64,000 bases of DNA from Hymenobacter convexus. Lineage in GTDB: Bacteria > Bacteroidota > Bacteroidia > Cytophagales > Hymenobacteraceae. Location of the stretch: contig NZ_JAUQON010000013.1 in assembly GCF_030580955.1 (NCBI RefSeq), positions 94,023 through 158,022 on the forward strand. The letters run 5' to 3'. Both the position numbers and the translations under genes were made by a program. Below, one piece after another: positions 1-7,695 of the stretch; within the stretch, counting starts at the first letter, position 1; each line of letters begins with the position of its first letter. The notes below the pieces were generated by a model that searched no databases, was not told the origin of the DNA, and was given only the letters and a program-made list of their open reading frames with translations.

Positions 1-1
1 G

Positions 2-181
2 AAAGGCATGACGCGGCAGCAGGTTTTGAATACTCTATCGACGCCTGATTCCACCTATTGGGAGAAATCAAAGGCCGATTCCTTGCTGGTAATGGCCTAT
101 GAGCTACCTGATACCGATGGCAGTCTCATACTAGTAAAGCTGCTTAACGACAGCGTACGGTCAGTAAAATATCAACAATAG
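2..181 (+). CDS. C-terminal end of a BamE/SmpA-like protein (partial)
   Basis: The open frame enters from the left edge and ends at TAG 179-181, leaving 59 codons. It begins KGMTRQQVLNTLSTPDS, which fits the G-M-T-x3-V-x3-L-G-x-P-D signature of small SmpA/OmlA (BamE-like) outer-membrane lipoprotein domains, although the usual glycine before the proline is a serine or threonine here. The rest reads as short beta strands with a typical C-terminal strand (SLILVKLLNDSVRSVKY). A rho-independent terminator follows immediately. The N-terminus, and so any lipobox, lies outside the window. A role in envelope assembly is only a family-level guess from one motif. Confidence 0.6.
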   Translation, partial: KGMTRQQVLNTLSTPDSTYWEKSKADSLLVMAYELPDTDGSLILVKLLNDSVRSVKYQQ

Positions 182-221
182 GAAAAAGGCTGAAGCGCTT
201 CGCATTCAGCCTTTTTTTTAA
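182..221 (+). terminator. Rho-independent terminator after the partial first gene
   Basis: AAAAAGGCTGAA and TTCAGCCTTTTTTTT form a 12-bp stem around a short loop, followed by a T run. It begins directly after the TAG at 179-181 and ends about 14 bases before the carA start, so any carA promoter must overlap it or lie very close. Confidence 0.85.
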
Positions 222-234
222 TATTAACACTACT

Positions 235-1320
235 TTGGAAAACACGAAACAGGTCAAACTCATCCTCGAAGACGGCACCGAAATCGAGGGCACTTCCTTC
301 GGCGCGTTCACCTCATCGGCGGGCGAAGTGGTATTCAGCACGGCCATGACCGGCTACCCCGAAAACCTCACCGACCCGTCCTTCGCCGGCCAGATTCTGG
401 TGCTCACCTACCCCATGGTGGGCAACTACGGCGTGCCCGGCGAGGAGCTGTACGAGTCAATTTCGAAGATTTTCGAGTCCGACAAAATTCACATTGCCGG
501 GCTGGTGGTGAACTACTACTCCGAAGAGCACAGCCACTGGAACGCCGCCAAAAGCCTCGGCGACTGGCTCAAGGAGTACAACATCCCCGGCATTTTCGGC
601 GTCGATACCCGCATGCTCACCAAGAAGCTGCGCGAGAAAGGCGCCATGCTGGGCAAAATCGTGGCCGAAACCGACGTGCCCCTGCACGACCCCAACCTCG
701 ACAACCTGGTGGCGCAGGTGAGCCCGGCCGGCGTGCAGCACTACGGCCACGGCCAACACAAAATCGTGCTCGTGGACTGCGGCACCAAAACCAACATCAT
801 CCGCTGCTTCCTGGAGCGCGACGTGGAGCTGATTCGCGTGCCCTGGGACTACGATTTCACGACCCTCGACTACGACGGCCTGTTCCTGAGCAACGGCCCC
901 GGCGACCCCAAAATGTGCGCCACCACCATCCAAAACCTCCACAAAGCCTTGCAACAGGACAAGCCGATTTTCGGCATCTGCCTGGGCAGCCAGCTCATGG
1001 GCTTGGCGGCGGGCGGCGACACCTTCAAGCTGAAATACGGCCACCGCAGCCACAACCAGCCCGTGAAGCTCACCGGCACCCAGCACTGCTACATCACCAG
1101 CCAAAACCACGGCTTCGCGGTCGATACCGAAACGCTGCCCGCCGAGTGGGATATGCTGTTCGAGAACCTGAACGACGGCACCTGCGAAGGCATCAAGCAC
1201 AAAAACAAGCCGTTCTTCTCCACCCAGTTTCACCCCGAAGCCGCCGGCGGGCCGCAGGATACGGAGTTTCTGTTTGATGACTTTTTGAAAGCGGTGGTGG
1301 AGTATAAGGAGGGAAAGTAG
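235..1320 (+). CDS. carA: Carbamoyl-phosphate synthase small (glutaminase) subunit
   Basis: CarA hydrolyses glutamine and channels ammonia to CarB for carbamoyl phosphate, the shared precursor of arginine and pyrimidines. The 361-residue protein has the N-terminal CPSase_sm domain (KLILEDGT, then TGYPE near residue 40) and a C-terminal class I amidotransferase domain. The catalytic Cys249 sits in GICLGSQ and the His333/Glu335 pair in FHPEAAGG. Length matches the family (360-380). The start is TTG at 235, because no in-frame ATG lies near and the conserved strand KLILEDGT begins at residue 8, so a later start would cut into the domain. carB follows on the same strand but is separated by an AT-rich Imm50-like gene. 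The position after GICLG, often His or Asn, is Ser. Confidence 0.96.
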   Translation: MENTKQVKLILEDGTEIEGTSFGAFTSSAGEVVFSTAMTGYPENLTDPSFAGQILVLTYPMVGNYGVPGEELYESISKIFESDKIHIAGLVVNYYSEEHSHWNAAKSLGDWLKEYNIPGIFGVDTRMLTKKLREKGAMLGKIVAETDVPLHDPNLDNLVAQVSPAGVQHYGHGQHKIVLVDCGTKTNIIRCFLERDVELIRVPWDYDFTTLDYDGLFLSNGPGDPKMCATTIQNLHKALQQDKPIFGICLGSQLMGLAAGGDTFKLKYGHRSHNQPVKLTGTQHCYITSQNHGFAVDTETLPAEWDMLFENLNDGTCEGIKHKNKPFFSTQFHPEAAGGPQDTEFLFDDFLKAVVEYKEGK

Positions 1321-1333
1321 AACGACACGAAAA

Positions 1334-1375
1334 AGAACGTCATGCAGAGCGCAGCGAAGCATCTCGCCCGCTTCG
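1334..1375. repeat. Left arm of split palindromic repeat around the Imm50-like gene
   Basis: About 42 bases containing GTCATGCAGAGC and GAAGCATCTC. The reverse complement recurs at 2195-2236 with about two differences. In other copies the two arms lie 30-60 bases apart; here about 820 bases with one gene separate them. Confidence 0.85.
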
Positions 1376-1397
1376 CCTGCATAAATGACCAGCACAA

Positions 1398-2183
1398 ATG
1401 TCCGAAAGTGAAGACCCAGTAATTAGCCGAATAGTCAATTCTGAAATTGTTATTCAGCATTTCGGTTACTGGCCGAGCTTTCACGACGCTGAAGTCACTA
1501 AGACAACTTTTGAAACTCACCCTACTGGGCGCTACTCTGTCACATTTATAATTGCCGCCTTCGAAATGACAAGCGAAGTTGATGAGCGAGGTTATTACAA
1601 ATTAATAAAGCACTGCGACGTAGAACTTCAGTTTATCGGGATAGATAAAATGGAGTTCAATGATTTCAGTTTCCAGAACGTCCTCTTTGGTTTAGAATTT
1701 GAAGAGGTTGGCAGGAATATCAAATGCTCATTTGATGCTAGTGTGGGATTGGAGGCTGTAATAGCTGCCGAAGAAGTATTCGTATTGAGCTTGACACCAA
1801 CAGAACCTGAACCTGACGAGCCGCTTATTGACATTGAATCGGCAGACATGTCAGATGCGGCGAATATTGTAATAGCTAGCCGAGATTTAACACGCACTTT
1901 TGATTGGTCAGAGTGGATTTACATCGGGCTAAACAATGAGAGTGATAATGATTATCAAACTCAAAAAGTAGCCGAGCTTGCTCATAACTTTTTTGAAGAT
2001 GAGAAAGTGTATCTGATAATCGGATATGGAGAAGGTTCGCATCTGACAACTTTAAGCGAATCATTAACCCAAATGAGTGCGCTTTTAAAAACGAATGAAG
2101 TTCTGATTTGTAATACGTCATTCACAAAAGCCATGAAATTCAACATGATTGGCGTGATGTCTTACGGACAGAAACACAACTGA
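1398..2183 (+). CDS. Imm50-like (putative immunity) protein, AT-rich, between repeat arms
   Basis: This 261-residue protein has no signal peptide or membrane segment. Its N-terminal half carries GYWPSFHDAEV (residues 23-33), a stretch I associate with Imm50-type immunity proteins, which neutralise polymorphic toxins. The region to about residue 130 reads as alternating beta strands. The C-terminal half (FDWSEWIYIGLNNES onward) is unrecognised. By eye the DNA is about 40% GC with many AT-ending codons, unlike flanking carA and carB (around 60%), which suggests horizontal acquisition. It starts 22 bases after one arm of a palindromic repeat and stops 11 bases before the other. No toxin gene is adjacent, so it may be an orphan. 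The domain call is from memory of the motif; the immunity role is inference. Confidence 0.6.
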   Translation: MSESEDPVISRIVNSEIVIQHFGYWPSFHDAEVTKTTFETHPTGRYSVTFIIAAFEMTSEVDERGYYKLIKHCDVELQFIGIDKMEFNDFSFQNVLFGLEFEEVGRNIKCSFDASVGLEAVIAAEEVFVLSLTPTEPEPDEPLIDIESADMSDAANIVIASRDLTRTFDWSEWIYIGLNNESDNDYQTQKVAELAHNFFEDEKVYLIIGYGEGSHLTTLSESLTQMSALLKTNEVLICNTSFTKAMKFNMIGVMSYGQKHN

Positions 2184-2194
2184 TATTTTTTCAA

Positions 2195-2236
2195 CGAAGC
2201 GGGCAAGATGCTTCGCTGCGCTCTGCATGACGTTCT
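2195..2236. repeat. Right arm of split palindromic repeat
   Basis: Reverse-complement partner of 1334-1375 (GAGATGCTTC-like core read as AAGATGCTTCGC, then GCTCTGCATGACG). It lies 11 bases after the Imm50-like stop and about 21 bases before the carB ATG. Confidence 0.85.
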
Positions 2237-2257
2237 ATTTTGAACACACCCCTTAGA

Positions 2258-5200
2258 ATGAACAAACCCAACAAAGTTCTCATCCTTGGTTCCGGCGCCC
2301 TCAAAATTGGCGAGGCTGGGGAGTTCGATTATTCCGGCTCGCAGGCCCTCAAGGCGCTGAAGGAGGAAGGCATCCGCACCATCCTCATCAACCCCAACAT
2401 TGCCACAGTGCAGACGTCGGACAACATTGCCGACGACGTGTACTTCCTGCCCGTGACGCCCTACTTCGTGGAGGAAGTCATCAAAAAGGAGCAGCCCGAT
2501 GGCATTCTGGTGGCCTTCGGTGGCCAAACGGCGCTGAACTGCGCCGTGGCCCTGTACCGTGCCGGCGTGTTCGAGAAGTATAACGTGAAGGTGCTGGGCA
2601 CGCCCGTGCAGAGCATCATCGACACCGAGGACCGGGATATTTTCAAGGAGAAGCTGGAGCAGATTGGCGTGCTCTCGGCCCGCAGCGTGGCCGTGACGAC
2701 GATGGACGACGCCCTGGCAGCGGCCGAGAAAATCGGTTTCCCCATCATCGTGCGGGCGGCGTTTGCGCTGGGCGGCCTGGGCAGCGGCTTCGCCAACAAC
2801 ATGGACGAGCTGCGGACGCTGGCCCAAAAATCCTTCACCACTTCCGACCAGATTCTGGTGGAAGAGTCGCTGAAGGGCTGGAAGGAAGTGGAATACGAAG
2901 TGGTGCGCGATTCCTATGATAACTGCATCACGGTCTGCAACATGGAGAATTTCGACCCCATCGGCATCCACACTGGCGAGAGCATCGTCGTGGCCCCGTC
3001 GCAGACGCTGAGCAACCGCGAGTACCACAAGCTGCGCAGCATCGGCATCAAAACTATCCGCCACCTGGGCATCGTGGGCGAATGCAACATTCAGTACGCG
3101 CTGGACCCCGTTTCGGAGGATTACCGCGTGATTGAGGTGAACGCGCGCCTGTCGCGCTCCTCGGCGCTGGCCTCCAAGGCCACGGGCTACCCGCTGGCCT
3201 TCGTGGCCGCCAAGCTGAGCCTGGGCTACTCGCTGGCCGAGCTGAAAAACAGCGTGACGCAGACCACGTCGGCCTTTTTCGAGCCGGCGCTCGACTACGT
3301 GGTAGTGAAGCTGCCGCGCTGGGATTTGGGCAAGTTTGCAGGCGTTAACCGCCAGATTGGCAGCGCCATGAAGAGCGTGGGTGAGGTGATGGCCATCGGC
3401 AAGTCCTTCGAGGAAGCCATCCAGAAAGGCCTGCGGATGCTGGACACCGGCAAGCGTGGCTTCGTGGCCAACCGCCCCGAGGAGGACCTGGACCACGCCG
3501 CCATCGACCAGCTCCTGAGCGAGCCGAACGAGGAGCGCATCTTCGCCATCAACAGCGCCTTCGAGGCCGGCTACACGCTGGAGCAGGTGCACGACCTGAC
3601 CAAGATTGACCACTGGTTTTTGCAGCGCCTGTACACCATTTTCGAGCTGGGCAAGCAGCTGGCCGCCGGCCGCAGCGCGGGCCTGGACGGACTGGAAACC
3701 AAGCTACTGCGCGACGTAAAGAAAGCTGGTTTCTCCGACCAGCAGATTGCCGTGAAGCTGCTGGGCGAGGGCGACGACACGCACGGCACCAAAGCCGACG
3801 AGTTGCTGGTACGCGCCCGCCGCAAGGCCCTGGGCGTGCTGCCCGTGGTGAAGCAGATTGACACGCTGGCGGCCGAATTCCCAGCCAAAACCAACTACCT
3901 CTACACCACTTACCACGGCACCGAAAACGACCTGGCCCGCGAAACCGCGCAGTCAGTGGTGGTGCTGGGCTCGGGCGTGTACCGCATCGGCTCGTCGGTG
4001 GAGTTTGACTGGTGCGGCGTTCAGGCCGTGCAAACGGCGGCGGCCGAGGGCTATAAAACCATCATTATCAACTACAACCCCGAAACCGTTTCGACCGACT
4101 ACGACGTCTCGGACCGGCTGTATTTCGAAGAGTTGAGCTTCGAGCGGGTGATGGACATCCTGGATTTCGAGCAGCCCGGCGGCGTGATTCTGAGCACCGG
4201 CGGCCAGATTCCCAACAACCTCGCCACCCGCTTGGCCGATGCCGACGCGCCCATCTTGGGCACTGCGCCGGCCCGCATCGACGAGGCCGAGAACCGCCAC
4301 AAATTCAGCAGCATCATGGACGAGCTGGGCATTGCCCAGCCGCGCTGGAAGGAGCTGACCTCGCTAGCTGCCATGCAGGAATTCGTGCGCGAAGTCGGTT
4401 TCCCGGTGCTCATCCGGCCGAGCTACGTGTTGTCGGGCGCGGCCATGAACGTGGTTTCCAACAACTTTGAACTGGAAGAATTCCTGAAAACGGCCGCCGA
4501 GGTCAGCGCCGAATACCCGGTGGTGGTGTCCGAGTTCATCCAGGAAGCCAAGGAAATTGAGCTGGACGCGGTGGCCGACCACGGCGACATCTTGAGCTAC
4601 GCCATTTCCGAGCACGTGGAGTTTGCCGGCGTGCACTCCGGCGACGCTACCATGTACTACCCACCCCAACGGGTGTACGTGGGCACCATCCGCAAGCTGA
4701 AAATCATCGCCGAAAAGATTGCCAAGCGCTACGAAATCAGCGGCCCGTTCAACATCCAGTTCCTGGAAAAAAATGGCGAAATCCGCGTGATTGAGTGCAA
4801 CATCCGGGCCTCGCGCAGCTACCCGTTCGTGTCCAAAATCTCGGGCAACAACCTGATTAAAAAGGCCACCCAAGTGCTGCTGGGCAAGCACGTAGAGCGC
4901 GACGAAAGCGAGCGGGTCTACGACCTGCCCTTCGTGGGCGTGAAGGCCCCGCAGTTCTCTTTCACCCGCCTGCCCGGCGCCGACCCGGTGCTGCGCGTGG
5001 ACATGGTGAGCACCGGCGAAGTCGGCTGCTTGGGCGACACCGCCGAGGAAGCCCTGCTGAAATCGATGTTGAGCGTGGGCTACAAAATTCCGCAGAAATC
5101 GGTGCTGATTTCCGGTGGCCCCATCATCTCCAAAGTGGCCCTGCTCGCGCCCGCCGCGCTGCTCATCAAAAAGGGCTACACCGTGTACGCCACGCAGGGC

Positions 5201-5503
5201 ACGCACCGCTTCTTCGCCGAAAACGGCATCCCCAGCAGCCTGCTCTTCTGGCCCAATGAGTTGCAAGAGCCCAACGTGCTGACGTACCTGAAGGAAAAGA
5301 AAATTGACCTGGTCATCAACATCCCAAAAAACCTGTCGAAAGGCGAGTTGGACAACGACTACAAAATCCGCCGTACGGCCGTGGATTTCGGCGTCGGCTT
5401 GCTGACGAATGCGCGGCTGGCGAAGGCGTTTATCCAAGCCTTTTGCTCGCTGGAAATGAAGGACTTGAAGATTAAGAGCTGGAACGAGTATAAGGCGATG
5501 TAA
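2258..5503 (+). CDS. carB: Carbamoyl-phosphate synthase large subunit
   Basis: CarB joins bicarbonate, ammonia from CarA and two ATP into carbamoyl phosphate. The 1081-residue protein shows the full duplicated layout. The first carboxyphosphate half begins KVLILGSGALKIGEAGEFDYSG and carries EVNARLSRSSALASKATGYP. After the oligomerisation region comes the second half (VVLGSGVYRIGSSVEFDWCG, then ECNIRASRSYPFVSK), and finally an MGS-like allosteric domain (about the last 130 residues, SVLISGGPIISKVALLAP). I chose ATG 2258 because the conserved LGSG strand begins about ten residues later. A TTG at 2240 is in frame but would add six unmotivated residues. Repeat debris ends just upstream, so co-transcription with carA across the inserted gene is uncertain. 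Confidence 0.97.
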   Translation: MNKPNKVLILGSGALKIGEAGEFDYSGSQALKALKEEGIRTILINPNIATVQTSDNIADDVYFLPVTPYFVEEVIKKEQPDGILVAFGGQTALNCAVALYRAGVFEKYNVKVLGTPVQSIIDTEDRDIFKEKLEQIGVLSARSVAVTTMDDALAAAEKIGFPIIVRAAFALGGLGSGFANNMDELRTLAQKSFTTSDQILVEESLKGWKEVEYEVVRDSYDNCITVCNMENFDPIGIHTGESIVVAPSQTLSNREYHKLRSIGIKTIRHLGIVGECNIQYALDPVSEDYRVIEVNARLSRSSALASKATGYPLAFVAAKLSLGYSLAELKNSVTQTTSAFFEPALDYVVVKLPRWDLGKFAGVNRQIGSAMKSVGEVMAIGKSFEEAIQKGLRMLDTGKRGFVANRPEEDLDHAAIDQLLSEPNEERIFAINSAFEAGYTLEQVHDLTKIDHWFLQRLYTIFELGKQLAAGRSAGLDGLETKLLRDVKKAGFSDQQIAVKLLGEGDDTHGTKADELLVRARRKALGVLPVVKQIDTLAAEFPAKTNYLYTTYHGTENDLARETAQSVVVLGSGVYRIGSSVEFDWCGVQAVQTAAAEGYKTIIINYNPETVSTDYDVSDRLYFEELSFERVMDILDFEQPGGVILSTGGQIPNNLATRLADADAPILGTAPARIDEAENRHKFSSIMDELGIAQPRWKELTSLAAMQEFVREVGFPVLIRPSYVLSGAAMNVVSNNFELEEFLKTAAEVSAEYPVVVSEFIQEAKEIELDAVADHGDILSYAISEHVEFAGVHSGDATMYYPPQRVYVGTIRKLKIIAEKIAKRYEISGPFNIQFLEKNGEIRVIECNIRASRSYPFVSKISGNNLIKKATQVLLGKHVERDESERVYDLPFVGVKAPQFSFTRLPGADPVLRVDMVSTGEVGCLGDTAEEALLKSMLSVGYKIPQKSVLISGGPIISKVALLAPAALLIKKGYTVYATQGTHRFFAENGIPSSLLFWPNELQEPNVLTYLKEKKIDLVINIPKNLSKGELDNDYKIRRTAVDFGVGLLTNARLAKAFIQAFCSLEMKDLKIKSWNEYKAM

Positions 5504-5522
5504 TTAGCTGAATAAGCGAAAA

Positions 5523-5590
5523 ATAACGTCATGCTGAGCGCAGCCGAAGCATCTCTCCCACTTCGTTGCAGTTTAGCATGACGTTTTTCG
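5523..5590. repeat. Palindromic repeat copy, right arm eroded
   Basis: The left arm is complete (GTCATGCTGAGC...CGAAGCATCTC). The right arm keeps only its outer end (AGCATGACGTTTTT). It lies between carB and an AT-richer lipoprotein gene, and the T run could help end carB transcription. Confidence 0.75.
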
Positions 5591-5623
5591 TTTGTTAGCA
5601 ACTAATCTTCGGAACTCAATTCA

Positions 5624-6352
5624 ATGCGGCTTTTTAATTCGACTGTAGTAGCCATACTCGGTATTTGTTTGCTTGCTTGTGGTTCGGACAAGTCTTCGCA
5701 GCAAACGGTTGCTACCTCACCAAAGCAGCCCTTTACTCAAGATTCCGTGGTAGCGGCTGCACCGGTCTCAACGCATCTGGATACCTGTGGTGAACGAATG
5801 AAAGGGTTTCTGCGGTGGTACCTGGACCTTGCAGATGTTGAGAAGCCACACCCTGAAGGTTCAAGTGTACAATTCAAAATCCCCATCACCCCAGAAACAG
5901 ATTCAGCCGTAGCGGCACAGGTAACATCCGACCAAAAAAGCTCAACGAAGTATTATCAGATGGATTGGCGCAGCGTCGACAGCTATTTGGCAATGCTTGG
6001 AAAGTCTGGCTACTTCTCAAAAAGCTATTTGCAAGAAAAACGCACATCTCTGCTTCGCCGGGGCAAAGCATTGGATGAAGCTAGGATGGAAGACGGTGAG
6101 CCAGAGGGCTTCGAGGCAGACGAAGTGTTCTGGATGATGGAGCTTTACGCAGCATCAGATATTGATGGCCTACGAGTTTATCGAGCCCCGAATAAAAAAG
6201 TCCGCGGAGGTATTTACGAACTGCCGGAGTCTTTACCTGAAGGCGAGAAATTCAGCTTTCTACTTTACACTAAAACTGAGAATGGCCGGTGCGTTATCGA
6301 CAGCGTAGCTCGCCTGTCTAACGGAGAGTATTCAAGCGTCGGAAACAAATAA
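5624..6352 (+). CDS. Hypothetical lipoprotein, possibly DUF3828-like
   Basis: 242 residues with a lipoprotein signal peptide: hydrophobic core VVAILGICLLAC and lipobox LLAC, lipidated Cys19, followed by a Ser/Thr-rich tether. The mature part has FLRWYLDLAD (about residues 62-71) and WRSVDSYLAMLGKSGYFSKSYL, an arrangement resembling the FxxWYL...LxxSGxFS pattern of small periplasmic DUF3828-type proteins; that match is tentative. Base composition is visibly lower in GC than carB upstream and argF' downstream, so it looks like a second accessory insertion in the arginine block. It is followed by argF' after 58 bases without a clear terminator, so read-through into argF' is possible. Function unknown. 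Confidence 0.75.
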   Translation: MRLFNSTVVAILGICLLACGSDKSSQQTVATSPKQPFTQDSVVAAAPVSTHLDTCGERMKGFLRWYLDLADVEKPHPEGSSVQFKIPITPETDSAVAAQVTSDQKSSTKYYQMDWRSVDSYLAMLGKSGYFSKSYLQEKRTSLLRRGKALDEARMEDGEPEGFEADEVFWMMELYAASDIDGLRVYRAPNKKVRGGIYELPESLPEGEKFSFLLYTKTENGRCVIDSVARLSNGEYSSVGNK

Positions 6353-6410
6353 GGATATTATTCATCCTGTCTCGCAAGGCGCGTTCTGACTTTAAGCTAT
6401 TGCAAATCCT

Positions 6411-7355
6411 ATGAAAAACTTCACCTCCTTCGCCGATGCCGGCGACTACCACGCCCTTCTCAAGCAAGCCCTTGAAATCAAGGCTAACCCCTACGGCTAC
6501 CAGCACATCGGGCGCAACAAAACCGTCGGCCTTATCTTCTTCAACCCCAGCCTGCGCACCCGGCTCAGCTCGGTGAAGGCGGCTTACAACCTGGGCGCGC
6601 AAGCTTGGGTGCTCAACGCCGGGGCCGACTCCTGGACCCTGGAAATGGCCGACGGCGCGGTGATGAACGGCGGCACCCAGGAGCACATCAAGGACGCCAT
6701 TGCGGTGATGAGCCAATACTGCGACGTGCTGGGCGTGCGCACCTTTCCCACCCTCAAGGACAAGGCCGAGGACTACGGCGAAGTCGTGTTTAACAAGATT
6801 CTGCAATACGCCACCGTGCCCGTCATCAGTCTGGAAAGCGCCACGCTGCACCCCTTGCAGTCGTTCGCCGACCTGATTACGGTGGCCGAGACCAAGCAGA
6901 AGGAGCGCGTGAAAGTGGTGCTCACCTGGGCACCGCACGTGCGCGCCCTGCCCCAGTGCGTGCCCAACTCCTTCTGCGACTGGTTCTCGGAAATTGACTG
7001 GGTCGATTTCGTCATCACCCACCCCAAGGGCTACGAGCTCGACCCCAAATTCACCAAAGGCGCCCGCATCGAATACGACCAGAAGAAAGCCCTGGAAGGC
7101 GCCGACTACGTGCAGGCCAAAAACTGGAGCAGCTACCTCGACTACGGCCAAGTACTGGGCAACGACCCCGCCTGGATGCTCACCCCCGAGCACATGTCCC
7201 TGACGGACGGCGCCAAATTCCTGCACTGCCTGCCCGTGCGTCGCAACGTGGAAGTGTCCGACGCCGTGCTCGACGCGCCCGGCTCGCTCATCATCCAGGA
7301 AGCCGGCAACCGGACCATTTCCATGCAAACCGTGCTGCACGAGTTGCTGAAGTAG
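6411..7355 (+). CDS. argF': N-acylornithine carbamoyltransferase (acetyl- or succinylornithine type)
   Basis: Transfers the carbamoyl group from carbamoyl phosphate to an N-acylated ornithine, the Bacteroidota/Xanthomonas variant of the arginine pathway. The 314-residue protein has the carbamoyl-phosphate site FFNPSLRTRLSS (about 43-54), in place of the STRT of ordinary OTCase, the second-domain signature HPLQSFADL and the C-terminal HCLPVRRN loop. It closely resembles what I recall of Bacteroides fragilis succinylornithine carbamoyltransferase. Residue 90, reported to decide acetyl (Glu) versus succinyl (Pro) specificity, is Gln here (GGTQEH), so I leave the substrate open. CarAB, which supplies carbamoyl phosphate, is encoded just upstream. 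A strong terminator follows. Confidence 0.93.
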   Translation: MKNFTSFADAGDYHALLKQALEIKANPYGYQHIGRNKTVGLIFFNPSLRTRLSSVKAAYNLGAQAWVLNAGADSWTLEMADGAVMNGGTQEHIKDAIAVMSQYCDVLGVRTFPTLKDKAEDYGEVVFNKILQYATVPVISLESATLHPLQSFADLITVAETKQKERVKVVLTWAPHVRALPQCVPNSFCDWFSEIDWVDFVITHPKGYELDPKFTKGARIEYDQKKALEGADYVQAKNWSSYLDYGQVLGNDPAWMLTPEHMSLTDGAKFLHCLPVRRNVEVSDAVLDAPGSLIIQEAGNRTISMQTVLHELLK

Positions 7356-7378
7356 CATTTGCCGCTGTTCAATTATCT

Positions 7379-7414
7379 AAAGGCCCCGCAACATTAGCTT
7401 CTGCGGGGCCTTTT
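7379..7414 (+). terminator. Rho-independent terminator after argF'
   Basis: AAGGCCCCGCA pairs with TGCGGGGCCTT around a short loop and is followed by T residues, 23 bases after the argF' stop. Confidence 0.9.
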
Positions 7415-7477
7415 GGCGTTTGGCCAGTTGTAAAGCCAATCGGTCAGCACCTAGCGGCAGTTGGACCGACCAAAACG

Positions 7478-7513
7478 AAAGCGCCCCATCCTGTTTCCAG
7501 AATGGGGCGCTTT
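7478..7513 (-). terminator. Terminator downstream of tRNA-Lys
   Basis: AAAGCGCCCCATTCT/AATGGGGCGCTTT hairpin directly beyond the 3-prime end of the minus-strand tRNA-Lys, with a T run when read on the minus strand. Confidence 0.75.
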
Positions 7514-7517
7514 GCTG

Positions 7518-7590
7518 TGATCCCGCTGGGATTCGAACCCAGGACCCGTACATTAAAAGTGTACTGCTCTACCAGCTGAGCTACAGAATC
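7518..7590 (-). tRNA. tRNA-Lys (anticodon TTT)
   Basis: Read on the minus strand, 73 nucleotides fold as a standard cloverleaf. The acceptor GATTCTG pairs with CGGGATC (two G-U pairs), the D arm is GCTCAGCTGGTAGAGC, the anticodon stem GTACA/TGTAC holds loop CTTTTAA with anticodon TTT, and the T arm is CTGGGTTCGAATCCCAG. The discriminator is A and no CCA is encoded. Confidence 0.97.
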
Positions 7591-7631
7591 GGTACCTTTA
7601 CCTTGGAAGGGCGTTTCCTTCTTTGGTGGCA

Positions 7632-7662
7632 CAAAAGTACTATAGCCTCCCGGACTACACAA
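7632..7662 (-). promoter_or_regulatory. Bacteroidota-type promoter for tRNA-Lys
   Basis: On the minus strand a TTG (complement of 7660-7662), a 20-base spacer and TACTTTTG (complement of 7632-7639) match the TTG-N19/20-TAnnTTTG pattern used by the primary sigma factor of Bacteroidota. It lies about 41 bases upstream of the tRNA. Confidence 0.6.
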
Positions 7663-7695
7663 CCCTGACTTTAAAAAAAAGTCACTCCCATTGCT

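Noticed and set aside
2162..3613. 483-codon open frame antisense to carB
   Set aside because: Shadow of carB. Its C-terminal His/Gly/Val/Leu-rich sequence has no motif.
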